Source: LMUY01 sp964235495 (GTDB lineage Bacteria > Pseudomonadota > Alphaproteobacteria > Acetobacterales > Acetobacteraceae). Taken from it: a stretch of DNA of 64,000 nucleotides. The stretch lies in contig CAXSAX010000020.1 in NCBI GenBank assembly GCA_964235495.1, positions 1 to 64,000 on the forward strand. The letters run 5' to 3'. The stretch's first letter is position 1. Each line of letters begins with the position of its first letter. Below, in pieces: positions 51,165 to 58,953 of the stretch. The position numbers were made by a program, and so were the translations under genes. The notes beneath the pieces are model-generated. The model searched no databases, had not been told where the DNA came from, and worked only from the letters and a program-made list of their open reading frames with translations.

Positions 51165-52178
51165 CTAATCGATCCCCTGCGGTCCCACCGACATGCGGGC
51201 GCGGATTTCCGCCGCCACCCGGCCCGCCTCGTCCAGCGGGGTGCGCGGCCAGGGCTGGAGGCTATGCTGCATGGGGCGCGCCTGGCCGGCCGCGAACAGC
51301 AGCTCGTGCAGGCGGCGCTGGCGCGGGGTGGCGCCGAGGCTGGCGATGAACACGGGCGCCTCGCCGCCGCATGCCTCGCACACCATGCTGGACGAGTTGC
51401 CGGTCACCACGGTGGCGTCCGCCAGGGCGATGGTGGCGGCGTAGGGGTTCTCCCCCGGCTCACCCCATCGATGGAGCAGGTTCATGCAGGGGGCCAGGCC
51501 GTCGGCGATGGCGTCCGTCGCTTCGTCGCCGGTGCGGCGGCTGGTGCTGGCGAGCACGGAGCCGCCGGCGGAGGCGGCCATGCGGGCCACTTGCCGGGCC
51601 AGCGCGTGGGCGGCGGCGGGCCGCATCTCGCCGCCCTGCCCGCCGCCGACCAGCAGCGCGACCAGCGGGCGCGGCAGATGGGACAGGCGGCCGGCCCAGG
51701 ACACGCGCGCCTGGGCCAGCACCAGCGGCGAGAGCCGGTGCGGCGGGCCCAGCACCGGGAGCACGTTGTCCGCCTGCCGCGGGCGGGCCTCCTTGGAGGT
51801 CACCACCAGGTCGAACAGGTTGCTGCGCAGCCGGGGCCGGCCGCAATGCACCACCCGGGTGCCGAACTCCTGGCGCAGCCACAGCGCCACCGCCTCCGAG
51901 CGGGACCCGGCGGAGATGGCGAGCGCCGGGCCGCGCGGCGCCGAGAACGGCCAGCCCGCCATGGCCAGGCCGCGCAGGGTGCCGCGCCGGGTCAGCCCGG
52001 TGGCCCGGGCCCGCCACGTCCAGTTCAGCGGGATGCGCAGGTGCGGCACGCCGATGCGCTCGGCGATGCTGATGGCCTGGGCGGAGGCGGCGTCCGCCGG
52101 GTCGTCCAGCACCCAGACGGGCGCGATCTCGTCCGTGGTGAGGCCGGCCGGGGTGCGCATCGCGCCGTCCTCACGCAT
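51165..52178 (-). CDS. ELM1/GtrOC1-family putative nucleoside-diphosphate-sugar epimerase-like protein
   Basis: A 337-residue protein of the mitochondrial fission ELM1 family, common in alphaproteobacteria. It has VWVLDDPADAASAQA near the start, VVHCGRPRLRSNLFDLVV, VALLVGGGQGGEMR, VLASTSRRTGDE and TGNSSSMVCEACG, giving a GT-B-like two-domain fold. Biochemistry is unsettled; lipid or sugar transfer is the usual suggestion. ATG 52160 is an alternative start six codons later. It is divergent from pyrE. Confidence 0.87.
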   Translation of the reverse strand: MREDGAMRTPAGLTTDEIAPVWVLDDPADAASAQAISIAERIGVPHLRIPLNWTWRARATGLTRRGTLRGLAMAGWPFSAPRGPALAISAGSRSEAVALWLRQEFGTRVVHCGRPRLRSNLFDLVVTSKEARPRQADNVLPVLGPPHRLSPLVLAQARVSWAGRLSHLPRPLVALLVGGGQGGEMRPAAAHALARQVARMAASAGGSVLASTSRRTGDEATDAIADGLAPCMNLLHRWGEPGENPYAATIALADATVVTGNSSSMVCEACGGEAPVFIASLGATPRQRRLHELLFAAGQARPMQHSLQPWPRTPLDEAGRVAAEIRARMSVGPQGID

Positions 52179-52252
52179 GGCCGGGCGGCCTCCGGCATGG
52201 ACGCACCCGGCCCGAGCCGCTATCGAGCCGCTTTGGCACGAAAGGGCGCGCG

Positions 52253-52975
52253 ATGCCGCAGCAGCACCAGACGGACTGGGACCGGGACGCAGCCCTCACC
52301 ACGGCGCGCATTCTGCTGGAGATCAAGGCCGTCAACTTCCGTCCCGAGGAGCCATACACCTTCACATCCGGCTGGAAGTCCCCGGTTTACATCGATTGCC
52401 GCCGGATCATCTACTTCCCTCGCGCACGCGCGAAGATTTGTGCGCTCGGGGTGGAGCAGATCGGCCGCCACATCGGCTTCGAGACCATCGAGGCGGTGGC
52501 CGGCGGCGAGACCGCTGGCATCCCGTTCGCCGCCTGGATCGCGGACCGCATGATGGCGCCGATGGCCTATGTGCGGAAGAAGCCCAAGGGGTTCGGCCGC
52601 AACGCGCTGATCGAGGGCGACGTGCCGGAAGGCAAGCAGACGCTGCTGGTGGAGGACCTGACCACCGACGGCCGCAGCAAGATTCAGTTCGCCCAGGCGC
52701 TGCGCGACGCCGGCGCCATCGTGAACCACGCCTTTGTGGTGTTCTACTACGGCGTGTTCCCCGGCAGCTTCGAGACGCTGGCCAAGATGGACATCACCCT
52801 GCACAGCCTGTGCACCTGGTGGGACGTGCTGGAAGCCTGCCGCGAGCGCCCCTACTTCGCCGAGCCGGCCCTGGCCGAGGTGCGGCGGTTCTTGGAGAAC
52901 CCGGTGGCGTGGTCCGCCGCGCATGGTGGGGTGGCAAGTGCGGAGGAGGCGATGGCGCGGCGGGCGGCGACTTAG
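52253..52975 (+). CDS. pyrE: Orotate phosphoribosyltransferase
   Basis: Transfers ribose-phosphate from PRPP to orotate in pyrimidine synthesis. 240 residues. FTSGWKSPVYIDCR and the hood Lys segment YVRKKPKGFGR are present, with the PRPP loop LLVEDLTTDGRSK. This is the longer alphaproteobacterial form with a C-terminal extension (residues ~195-240). It begins at ATG 52253 as a single-gene unit, and its 3' end runs into an intergenic palindromic repeat. Confidence 0.95.
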   Translation: MPQQHQTDWDRDAALTTARILLEIKAVNFRPEEPYTFTSGWKSPVYIDCRRIIYFPRARAKICALGVEQIGRHIGFETIEAVAGGETAGIPFAAWIADRMMAPMAYVRKKPKGFGRNALIEGDVPEGKQTLLVEDLTTDGRSKIQFAQALRDAGAIVNHAFVVFYYGVFPGSFETLAKMDITLHSLCTWWDVLEACRERPYFAEPALAEVRRFLENPVAWSAAHGGVASAEEAMARRAAT

Positions 52976-52979
52976 CATC

Positions 52980-53086
52980 GGGGCTCTGCCCCGAACCCCG
53001 CCAGAGGACAGTCGTCTTCTGGACACCTGATTATAACCAATGGGTCAAGGGAACTCCGTTCCCTTGCGGGTGCAGGGCAGAGCCCT
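52980..53086 (+). repeat. Dispersed intergenic palindromic repeat, copy 2
   Basis: Contains a GGGGC/GCCCC hairpin, a CCAGAG/CTTCTGG block, CACCTGATTATA, then a perfect 9-bp hairpin (CAAGGGAAC/GTTCCCTTG, 53046-53066) and CGGGTGCAGGGC. Lies between convergent pyrE and the gene at 53095. The hairpin differs from copy 3 by a paired change. Confidence 0.8.
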
Positions 53087-53094
53087 ACCCTTCC

Positions 53095-53478
53095 CTAGCG
53101 CACGTAGGCGTCGGTCCAGCCGACCTCGCCGCCCGTCTTCAGCCTGACCTCCACCCGGCTCAGCCCATGCCGCTCCAGCACCTCCACCGCCGCCTCCTGG
53201 CCCATGATGCGGCAGCCGGCGAGCGGGTTGCCGGCGTCCGGCAGGCCCTCGGCGCGGCGGCGGTCCACCTCCACCCGGTGCTGCAGGTAGTCCTCCGTGC
53301 CGCACAGCACGGCGCCGGGCTGCAGCTTGGGGCCGGAGATGCCGCGGCTCGGCGGCAGGGTGGACACCGGCGGCGGCACGGAGGGCGGCAGCTCGTCCGG
53401 TGGCTCGCGCTGCCGCGCCTCCGCGGAAAGTCCCACCGCGCACAGCACCACCATTGCCGCCAAACCCATCCGACGCAT
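53095..53478 (-). CDS. Secreted small protein with SH3-like C-terminus, unknown function
   Basis: 127 residues from ATG 53478 (GGGAGG 6 bases upstream). The signal peptide LAAMVVLCAVGLSAEA is followed by a Pro-rich linker (PPDELPPSVPPPVSTLPP). The folded region contains LQPGAVLCGTEDYLQHR, GCRIMG and a final VEVRLKTGGEVGWTDAYV of SH3 type. The two Cys may pair. Probably periplasmic. Divergent from the aminotransferase gene. Confidence 0.75.
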   Translation of the reverse strand: MRRMGLAAMVVLCAVGLSAEARQREPPDELPPSVPPPVSTLPPSRGISGPKLQPGAVLCGTEDYLQHRVEVDRRRAEGLPDAGNPLAGCRIMGQEAAVEVLERHGLSRVEVRLKTGGEVGWTDAYVR

Positions 53479-53602
53479 CCGCGACCTCCCTGTCCGGCCG
53501 CCCTCATAGCCTGCCGCACGGCGCGCCGGAAGCGGGCGCGGGGTTACGCCGGCCGCCGCAAAGCGCCTAGTCTGCCCGGCATACCTTCGCAGGAGACGCA
53601 GG

Positions 53603-54994
53603 ATGCCCGTCCGCCCGAACTCCGCCGCCGCGCGCGACGTCGCGAACACGCTGCACCCCTACACCGACCTGCTGGCGCACGAGGAGGCCGGCCCCATGGT
53701 CATCAGCCGCGGCCAGGGCGTGCGGGTGTGGGACGAGGACGGGCGCGAGTACATCGAGGGCGTCGCCGGGCTGTGGTGCGCCTCGCTCGGCTTCGACAAC
53801 GAGCGGCTGGCCCGCGCGGCCTACGACCAGATGCGGGTGCTGCCGTTCTACCACGCCTTCACCGCCAAGTCGCACGGCCCGCTGATCGACCTGTCCGAGA
53901 TGCTGGCCGAGCGGGCGCCGCTGGACGATGCGCGCGTGATCTTCGCCAACTCCGGGTCGGAGGCGAACGACACCGCGGTCAAGCTGGCCTGGTACTACAA
54001 CAACGCGCTGGGCCGGCCGGCGAAGAAGAAGATCATCGGCCGCATCAAGGGCTACCACGGCATCACCCTGGCCGCCGCCTCCATCACCGGGCTGCCGTAC
54101 AACCACCGCTCGTTCGACCTGCCGCTGCCCGGCTTCATCCACAAGGGGACGCCGCACCACTACCACGGCGCGCTGGAGGGCGAGGGCGAGGAAGCCTTCG
54201 CCACACGCTGCGCCGAGGAGCTGGAGCGGCTGATCCTGGCCGAGGGGGCGGACACGGTCGCGGCGATGTTCGCCGAGCCGCTGATGGGCGCCGGCGGGGT
54301 GATCCTGCCGCCCGCCAGCTACTTCGAGAAGGTCTGCGCCGTGCTGCAGCGCCACGACATCCTGCTGGTGGCCGACGAGGTGATCTGCGGCTTCGGCCGC
54401 ACCGGCGAATACTGGGGCACGCAGACGTTTCACATGCAGCCGGACATCGTCACCTGCGCCAAGGCGCTGTCGGCCGCCTACCTGCCGATCTCGGCCACCC
54501 TGGTCAGCGGCCGGGTGTTCCGCCCGATCGCCGAGGAAAGCCACCGCATCGGCACCTTCGGCCACGGCTACACCTACTCCGGCCACCCGGTCGCCGCGGC
54601 GGTCGCGATCGAGGCGCTGAAGATCTACGACGAGATCGGCATCGTGGATCACGTGCGCGAGGTCGGCCCGCACATGCAGGACCAGCTGCGCCGCCGCTTC
54701 GCCGGCCACCCCCTGGTGGGCGAGGTGCGCGGCATCGGCATGATCGGCGCGTTCGAGCTGGTGGCCGACAAGGCGGCCCGCCGCAACTTCGACCCGGCGC
54801 TCAGGCTCGCCGGCCGCCTGGCCAAGCTCGGCGAGGCGCACGGCGTCATCGTCCGCGCCCTGGCCAACGACACGGTCGCGTTCAGCCCGCCGCTGGTGAT
54901 GACCGCGGCCGAGGTCACCGAGATGCTGGACCGCACCGAGCGCGCGCTCGACGAATTGACGGCGCAGCTGCGGCACGAGCGGCTGGCGGCCTGA
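53603..54994 (+). CDS. Class III omega-aminotransferase
   Basis: A 463-residue PLP enzyme of fold type I, class III. It has HPYTDLLAHEE at the start, FANSGSEANDTAVKL (phosphate cup), YHGITLAAASITG, VADEVICGFGRTG (PLP-binding Asp) and the catalytic Lys in VTCAKALSAAYLP. It transfers amino groups from omega-amino acids, putrescine-type amines or beta-alanine to pyruvate or 2-oxoglutarate; the preferred donor is not evident. AGGAG and GCAGG lie upstream of the ATG. A VWA-like gene follows at once. Confidence 0.92.
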   Translation: MPVRPNSAAARDVANTLHPYTDLLAHEEAGPMVISRGQGVRVWDEDGREYIEGVAGLWCASLGFDNERLARAAYDQMRVLPFYHAFTAKSHGPLIDLSEMLAERAPLDDARVIFANSGSEANDTAVKLAWYYNNALGRPAKKKIIGRIKGYHGITLAAASITGLPYNHRSFDLPLPGFIHKGTPHHYHGALEGEGEEAFATRCAEELERLILAEGADTVAAMFAEPLMGAGGVILPPASYFEKVCAVLQRHDILLVADEVICGFGRTGEYWGTQTFHMQPDIVTCAKALSAAYLPISATLVSGRVFRPIAEESHRIGTFGHGYTYSGHPVAAAVAIEALKIYDEIGIVDHVREVGPHMQDQLRRRFAGHPLVGEVRGIGMIGAFELVADKAARRNFDPALRLAGRLAKLGEAHGVIVRALANDTVAFSPPLVMTAAEVTEMLDRTERALDELTAQLRHERLAA

Positions 54995-55016
54995 GCTGGA
55001 CGCCGACCTCGCCCTG

Positions 55017-55598
55017 GTGCTGGCGGTGGACGGGTCGGCCAGCGTCACGTTCGAGGAGTTCAACCTGCTGGCCGGCGGGCTCGGCGCCGCCCTGCGGGAC
55101 CCGGCGGTGGTGGCCGGCCTGCTCGGCGGCGCGCGCCGGGCCAGCCTGCTCAGCCTGCTGCTGTGGTCCGGCCCGGGCGCGCAGGCGGTGGTGCTGGACT
55201 GGACCCGGGTGGCCACGCCGGCGGAGGTGGACGCGTTCGCGCAGGCGGTGGCGGACGCGCCGCGCGTCGTCCCGGCCGGCGAGACGGCAATCGGCGAGGC
55301 CCTGGCCGCCGCGGAAGCCCTACTGGCCACCCTGCCCGGCGCGGCGGCGCGCCGGGTGATCGACGTGGCGGGCGACGGACGCAGCAACGCCGGCGACCCG
55401 CCGCAGCCGGCGCGCGACCGGCTGGCCGCGGCGGGGGTGACGGTCAACGGGCTGTGCGTGCTGCACGAGGAGGCCGACCTGCTGCAGAGCTACGCGGACG
55501 AGGTGATCGGCGGCCCGGACGCCTTCGCGGTGGCGTGCGCGGACTATGCCGGGTTCGCGGAGGCGATGCGGCGCAAGCTGGTGCGGGAGGTGGCATAG
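55017..55598 (+). CDS. DUF1194 (VWA-like) protein, N-terminus apparently short
   Basis: About 193 residues with a von Willebrand A-like fold. The metal site is VDGSASV, with TAIGEALAAA and IDVAGDGRSNAG at the later positions. Family members normally carry a signal peptide and begin with DLALVLAVD. Here in-frame sequence before GTG 55017 encodes just DLALV with no ATG/GTG/TTG, and no signal peptide is possible because the aminotransferase stop is at 54994. A CTG start at 54996 would restore strand 1. Either the N-terminus is truncated or initiation is unusual. Confidence 0.72.
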   Translation: MLAVDGSASVTFEEFNLLAGGLGAALRDPAVVAGLLGGARRASLLSLLLWSGPGAQAVVLDWTRVATPAEVDAFAQAVADAPRVVPAGETAIGEALAAAEALLATLPGAAARRVIDVAGDGRSNAGDPPQPARDRLAAAGVTVNGLCVLHEEADLLQSYADEVIGGPDAFAVACADYAGFAEAMRRKLVREVA

Positions 55599-55631
55599 GC
55601 GGGGGCCTATCGCCGGAGAAGGTGTGTTAGA

Positions 55632-55829
55632 ATGGCGCTGACAGCCGACCAGGAGTTGCGCGAACACCAGCTGAGGATTGAGCAGATGCAGACCAACATC
55701 GACAAGATGCGCCGCGAAATGAAGGCCGACACCATTAAGATCGTGATCTCGGTCGTGGGCTTGGCGATCGGTGCCTTCGCAGCCGGGATCGCGGCGGCCA
55801 CCTACTTCGGGCATCTGCACGGCCCCTAG
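55632..55829 (+). CDS. Small membrane-anchored coiled-coil protein
   Basis: A 65-residue protein. Residues 5-30 form a coiled coil (REHQLRIEQMQTNIDKMRREM) followed by one membrane helix (IVISVVGLAIGAFAAGIAAATYF). Such proteins are frequent small ORFs in this group. No known function. Confidence 0.6.
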   Translation: MALTADQELREHQLRIEQMQTNIDKMRREMKADTIKIVISVVGLAIGAFAAGIAAATYFGHLHGP

Positions 55830-55882
55830 CAGCCGGCCACGTTGTTGACGCTGGGCCAGCGCCAAGTTCTGGCGGCGGCGGC

Positions 55883-56189
55883 AAATCCAACAACGAGAAG
55901 GAGCTGCCCGACGCGTTGCTGCGGCGCTGCTTCTGCATCACATCCGCTTCCCCGACCGCGACACGATGGACCGCATCGTGGAAGCACGCCGCCCGGGCTC
56001 AGGAAGAGGCCGGCGGCCAGCGAGTTGTTGGACTGGCCGAAGCTGCTGATGATCAAGGACATGCCAGCCGAAGCGTTGCGCTCCCAGGACGCGCAGCCGG
56101 TGATCCCGCCGCTGCACGGCGCGTTGCTGAAGAACGAGCAGGACGTGCATTTGTTCGAGCGGCTGGCCTTCCTCGATCGGCGCAGTTGA
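55883..56189 (+). pseudogene. Relic of a MoxR-type AAA+ ATPase, C-terminal part
   Basis: Fragments of one protein appear in more than one frame. SNNEKELPDALLRRC (sensor 1 and arginine-finger region) opens one frame. DRIVEARRPG-type residues lie in another. SELLDWPKLLMIKDMPAEAL, IPPLHGALLKNEQDVH and LFERLAFLDRRS then end at TGA 56187-56189. This order is diagnostic for the C-terminal half of MoxR-family ATPases. The Walker motifs and everything before them are absent, and at least one frameshift is present. Confidence 0.75.
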
Positions 56190-56255
56190 CGGCACCTACG
56201 CCAAGCTCTGGTTGCCGTACTGATGTTAGCCCGATCTTAAATCCGGCCAGGTGTC

Positions 56256-56981
56256 ATGGCCTTCATGCGCCTCATCCTCTGCCTGCTCCTGGCCTGGCCG
56301 CACGCCGCCGCCGCCATGCGGTTCGCCTATCGCCCGGCCCTTGCCGCGGGCGGCGGCGGCCTGCTCTCCGCCTCCGGCAAGGTCGAGCTGGGCGACGAGG
56401 AGCGGCTGCGCGCGGCGTTGCACGCCCTGCCGCCGGGCACGAAGCTCGCCGGGCTTTCGCTCGACAGCCCGGGCGGCGACCTGGAGGAAGGCCTGCGGCT
56501 GGGGGCGGCCGTGCATGACGAGCGGCTGCAGACCGTGGTGGAGGACGGCGCCAAGTGCGCCTCGGCGTGCTTCATCGTGTTCGCCGCCGGGTCGCGCCGG
56601 TTCGCCAGCACGGCGGCGATGATCGGCGTGCACAGCGTCTCGTACGGCGGGGCCGACAACCCGGACGCGCAGGCGATGACGGTGCGGATGGCCCGCCGCC
56701 TGGCCGGCTACGAGGTGCCGGACGCGATCCTCGGCAAGATGGTCACCGCCCAGCCCACGCAAATCTGGTGGCTGACCCGCAGCGACCTCGACAGCATGCG
56801 GGTGGACCCGAATGTGCCGCACGCCGCCGCGGCCGTCGCGGCGGTCGAGCCGGAGGCCGTGGCCGCGGCGAAGCCGGTGCTGCCGCCGACCAAGCATGGC
56901 TTCCGGGTCGAGCCGGCGGCGCGCGGCTACCAGGTCACGCCGCCGCCGGCGGGAGGGTTCGAGGTTTGGCGGCCGGGCTGA
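56256..56981 (+). CDS. Periplasmic ClpP-like (COG3904) serine protease-like protein
   Basis: A 241-residue protein with a signal peptide (LILCLLLAWPHAAAA) and a crotonase/ClpP-type fold. LSLDSPGGDLEEG forms the oxyanion region, the nucleophile Ser is expected in KCASACFIVFAAG and His in IGVHSVSYG. The C-terminal 50 residues are Ala/Pro-rich. Substrates are unknown. It converges with the kinase-like gene at 57104 across an intergenic repeat. Confidence 0.8.
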   Translation: MAFMRLILCLLLAWPHAAAAMRFAYRPALAAGGGGLLSASGKVELGDEERLRAALHALPPGTKLAGLSLDSPGGDLEEGLRLGAAVHDERLQTVVEDGAKCASACFIVFAAGSRRFASTAAMIGVHSVSYGGADNPDAQAMTVRMARRLAGYEVPDAILGKMVTAQPTQIWWLTRSDLDSMRVDPNVPHAAAAVAAVEPEAVAAAKPVLPPTKHGFRVEPAARGYQVTPPPAGGFEVWRPG

Positions 56982-56990
56982 GGCAGGCAT

Positions 56991-57098
56991 GGGGCTTTGC
57001 CCCAAACCCCACCAAAGGACGAAGTCCTCTGGACATCTGATTATACTACCAGGGGTCAAGGGGACTTCGTCCCCTTGCGGGTGCAGGGCAGCGCGCTG
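56991..57098 (+). repeat. Dispersed intergenic palindromic repeat, copy 3
   Basis: Same block order as copy 2: GGGGCTTTGCCCC, CCAAAGGACGAAGTCCTCTGG, ATCTGATTATA, then a perfect 9-bp hairpin CAAGGGGAC/GTCCCCTTG (57058-57078) and CGGGTGCAGGGC. Lies between convergent genes. Confidence 0.8.
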
Positions 57099-57103
57099 CG
57101 TGG

Positions 57104-58177
57104 CTAGCGCACCGAGCTCGCCAGCCCCCAGGCCACCTCCGCCAGCACCTTAAACTTGGTGCCCACCGTCAGCGCCCGGGCATCCGCCGCATTGCCGTCC
57201 AGCGCCCGTCGATACACCCCGGCCGCGATCGCCGCCCAGCGGAACAGCGAGAACACCACGAAAAAATCCAGCTCCGGCACGCCCGCGCGCCCGGTGCGGC
57301 GGCAATAGGCCGCGACATGCTCCGCCTCGCCGGGGATGCCGGGGATATCAGCGCCGGCCAGCCCCTCCATCGCCAGCGGCAGCCGCCACGGGATGCAGTT
57401 ATAGGCCAAATCCGCCAGCGGGTGGCCGAGGGTGGACAGCTCCCAGTCCAGCACCGCCACCACCCGCGGCTCGGTCGGGTGGAAGATCAGGTTGCCCAGG
57501 CGGAAATCCCCGTGCGCGATGGCCGTCTCGTCCGCCGCCGGCGCGTGGGCGGGCAGCCAGGCCATCAGCCGGTCCATCTCCGGCACGTCCCCGGCGTCGG
57601 AAGCGACGTACTGCCGGCTCCAGCGGTCGATCTGCCGCGCCACGTAGCCTTGCGGGCGGCCGAAGCCGGACAGGCCCGCCGCCTGCCAATCGACGCCGTG
57701 CAGCGCGGCCAGCACCCGGTTCATGTCGTCGTACATCGCCGCCCGGTCGGCCGGGGGCACGCCGGCCAGGGTGCGGTCGGCGAACACGCGGCCGGGCACG
57801 TGGTCCATGACGTAGAACATCGTGCCGATCACGCCCTCGTCCCGGCACAGCAGCCGCACCGGCGCCACCGGCACCGCGGACCCGGCGAGCGCCGCCTGCA
57901 CCGCATACTCCCGGTCCACGGCGTGGGCGGAGGGCAGCAGCGTGCCCGGCGGCTTCTTGCGCAGCACGTACTCCGCACCCGGCGTGTGCAGGTGGTAGGT
58001 CGGGTTGGACTGGCCGCCCTGGAACTGCCGCACGGTGAAGGGGCCCGCGAAGCCGGGCAGGTGGGCGGCCAGGTACTCGGCCAGCCGGGCCTCGTCGAGG
58101 CGGTGGTTGGCGAGCGGGGCCACCAGGACCGCGGCGCCAGGCCCCCTGCCCTGCCCGTCCGAGACGGCCGCGCTCAT
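57104..58177 (-). CDS. APH-fold kinase of the ACAD10/11 type
   Basis: A 357-residue aminoglycoside-phosphotransferase-fold protein. FQGGQSNPTYHL and YVLRKKPPGTLLPSAH match the N-lobe of the kinase half of ACAD10/11 rather than antibiotic kinases. The catalytic loop is AIAHGDFRLGNLIF, and VLDWELSTLGHPLADL is the DFG-like segment. The homologous kinase phosphorylates 4-hydroxyacyl-CoA before removal of the hydroxyl. It overlaps the SDR stop by 4 bases, is last in an acyl-CoA dehydrogenase operon, and so probably serves 4-hydroxy acid catabolism. Confidence 0.87.
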   Translation of the reverse strand: MSAAVSDGQGRGPGAAVLVAPLANHRLDEARLAEYLAAHLPGFAGPFTVRQFQGGQSNPTYHLHTPGAEYVLRKKPPGTLLPSAHAVDREYAVQAALAGSAVPVAPVRLLCRDEGVIGTMFYVMDHVPGRVFADRTLAGVPPADRAAMYDDMNRVLAALHGVDWQAAGLSGFGRPQGYVARQIDRWSRQYVASDAGDVPEMDRLMAWLPAHAPAADETAIAHGDFRLGNLIFHPTEPRVVAVLDWELSTLGHPLADLAYNCIPWRLPLAMEGLAGADIPGIPGEAEHVAAYCRRTGRAGVPELDFFVVFSLFRWAAIAAGVYRRALDGNAADARALTVGTKFKVLAEVAWGLASSVR

Positions 58178-58953
58178 TCCAGGGCGGCCCCGCCGATGGT
58201 GACGCCGCCGTCGATCACGAAGGTTTGCCCCGTGGTGAAGCTGCCGGCGGGGCTGGCCAGGAACACCGCGGCGCCGGCGATCTCGTCCGGCTCGCCGATG
58301 CGGGGCAGCGGGCTGTCCTTGACCCGCTTGGCCAGCACCGCCGGGTCCTCCCACAGGGCGCGGGCGAAGTCGGTCCGCACCAGGCCGGGGGCGATGCAGT
58401 TGGCGCGGATGTTCTTCGTCCCCCACTCCACCGCCAGGTTGCGCACGATGGCGGTGTCGGCCGCCTTGCTGATGCCGTAGGCGCCCAGCGTCGGCGTGCC
58501 GCGCAGCCCGGCGATCGAGCTGATGATGATGATGGCGCCCCCGCCGCGCTCGGCCATCTGCGGCAGCACCATGTTGCACAGCCAGAAGCTGGACTTCACG
58601 TTGGACCCCATGATGCGGTCGAACGCGTCGTCCGGGCAGTTGATCGAGGGGCCGAAATACGGGTTCACCGCGGCGTTGCACACCAGGATGTCGATGCCGC
58701 CCCACGCCGCCACCGTGCCGTCCACCAGCCCCTGCAGCTGGTCCTTGTGGCCGATGTTGGCGGGCAGCACGATCGCCTCGCCGCCGCGCGCGCGGATGCC
58801 GGCCGCCACCGCCTCGCACGGCTCCGCCTTGCGGGACGACACGACCACCTTCGCGCCGTGCTCCGCCATCCGCTCGGCAATGGCGCGGCCGATGCCCTTG
58901 GAGCTGCCGGTGATCAGCGCGACCTTGCCCGACAGGTCGAACAGCGAAGGCAT
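58174..58953 (-). CDS. Short-chain dehydrogenase/reductase in the acyl-CoA dehydrogenase operon
   Basis: A 259-residue classical SDR: TGSSKGIGRAIAE for the cofactor, NAAVNP, catalytic Ser in IISSIAG, YGISKAA (Tyr and Lys) and APGLVRTDF. The FVIDGGVTIGG C-terminus is typical. It is coupled by TGATG to the dehydrogenase upstream and by ATGA to the kinase downstream, so the three proteins should act together. A 3-hydroxyacyl-CoA or hydroxyacid oxidation step is likely. Confidence 0.9.
   Translation of the reverse strand: MPSLFDLSGKVALITGSSKGIGRAIAERMAEHGAKVVVSSRKAEPCEAVAAGIRARGGEAIVLPANIGHKDQLQGLVDGTVAAWGGIDILVCNAAVNPYFGPSINCPDDAFDRIMGSNVKSSFWLCNMVLPQMAERGGGAIIIISSIAGLRGTPTLGAYGISKAADTAIVRNLAVEWGTKNIRANCIAPGLVRTDFARALWEDPAVLAKRVKDSPLPRIGEPDEIAGAAVFLASPAGSFTTGQTFVIDGGVTIGGAALE

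Noticed and set aside
51484..55359. A 1291-codon plus-strand frame spanning several genes
   Set aside because: Crosses ELM1, pyrE, an intergenic repeat and the aminotransferase in shifted frames; no domain matches it.
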